Positions 12,777-13,004 of a stretch of DNA of 13,004 nt are shown one piece after another. The notes beneath the pieces were generated by a model. The model had not been told where the DNA came from. It saw nothing but the letters and a program-made list of their open reading frames with translations, and did not search any database. A program made the translations under genes and the position numbers. Source of the stretch: Methanosarcinales archaeon (GTDB taxonomy: Archaea > Halobacteriota > Methanosarcinia > Methanosarcinales > Methanocomedenaceae); assembly GCA_023136155.1 (NCBI GenBank), contig JAGLRT010000059.1, positions 1 through 13,004 on the forward strand, read 5' to 3'. Each line of letters opens with the position of its first letter. Within the stretch, counting starts at the first letter, position 1.

Positions 12777-13004
12777 TATTGATTGGATGGTTTGGATCCA
12801 TTACTTCCATACCCAAATCGCGAGCAGTTTCAGCCAGCATGATATCCACCAGCGCAACTGCCGGGAACACTGACCTGACATTCTCGATTGGACCATATAG
12901 CAGGCAGTCTGCACCTACTATCTGGGATACAAGGTTGGTTCCAATGTCTGTGGGCATATAGGCTTCCTTGTGTTCCTTCTTGAACTTCTTGAGCCAATCC
13001 CATG
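12766..13004 (-). CDS. mtrH: Tetrahydromethanopterin S-methyltransferase subunit H, C-terminal end
   Basis: Only the last 78 residues are inside the window; the gene continues past the right edge. The frame reads WDWLKKFKKEHKEAYMPTD, then GTNLVSQIVGADCLLYGP and IENVRSVFPAVALVDIMLAE, which matches the conserved end of MtrH. MtrH transfers the methyl group from methyl-tetrahydromethanopterin to the corrinoid of MtrA in the sodium-pumping Mtr complex. MtrH is usually the last gene of the mtr operon, which agrees with the terminator at its stop codon. The rest of the operon should lie to the right. Confidence 0.93.
   Translation of the reverse strand, partial: WDWLKKFKKEHKEAYMPTDIGTNLVSQIVGADCLLYGPIENVRSVFPAVALVDIMLAETARDLGMEVMDPNHPINKLV

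Overview
The window comes from a euryarchaeon with the methanogenesis or reverse-methanogenesis C1 pathway, most like the Methanosarcinales or an ANME-2 lineage. The evidence is the C-terminal end of mtrH (methyl-tetrahydromethanopterin:CoM methyltransferase), three formylmethanofuran dehydrogenase genes (a fwdG-type polyferredoxin, fwdB, fwdD), an archaeal ftsZ preceded by a short ribbon-helix-helix gene (cdrS type), TATA-box promoters, and GGTGA/GGAGG ribosome binding sites. The sequence alone does not separate a methanogen from an anaerobic methane oxidiser.

Layout. (1) Bases 1-620 are AT-rich and hold no convincing gene. (2) 621-3328, minus strand, is a compact three-gene operon of visibly lower GC than the rest: a PhnW-like 2-aminoethylphosphonate (AEP) aminotransferase, a CDP-alcohol phosphatidyltransferase and a PntC/LicC-like cytidylyltransferase. 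Together they read as a cassette that activates AEP with CTP and places it on a lipid, so possibly phosphonolipids in an archaeon. (3) 3329-3957 is a gene-poor junction holding a 16-bp palindrome, a possible gene remnant, a GC-rich patch with competing hairpins, and a TATA box followed by a 99-bp array of nine 11-bp units just upstream of cdrS. (4) 3958-5323 is cdrS-ftsZ (cell division), closed by a clear terminator. (5) 5528-10412, plus strand, is a branched-chain amino acid cluster: citramalate/isopropylmalate synthase, ilvB, ilvN, ilvC, closed by a terminator. The first gene has a broken reading frame at its 5' end. (6) 10465-13004, minus strand, is C1 metabolism: the end of mtrH with its terminator, then a separate fwdG-fwdB-fwdD operon converging on ilvC.

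How the genes work together. The cim/ilv genes turn pyruvate (plus acetyl-CoA) into isoleucine and valine precursors. The fwd and mtr products are the first and sixth steps of the CO2-methane pathway. CdrS probably controls ftsZ and, from the phased repeats, perhaps itself. The phosphonate cassette is the least expected part. Its upstream enzymes (PEP mutase, phosphonopyruvate decarboxylase) are not in the window, so its product remains an inference.

The observations most worth following are the 11-bp phased array before cdrS-ftsZ, the phosphonolipid-type cassette, and two genes (AEP aminotransferase and cimA) whose conserved N-termini have no in-frame canonical start codon although a strong GGTGA site lies just upstream.
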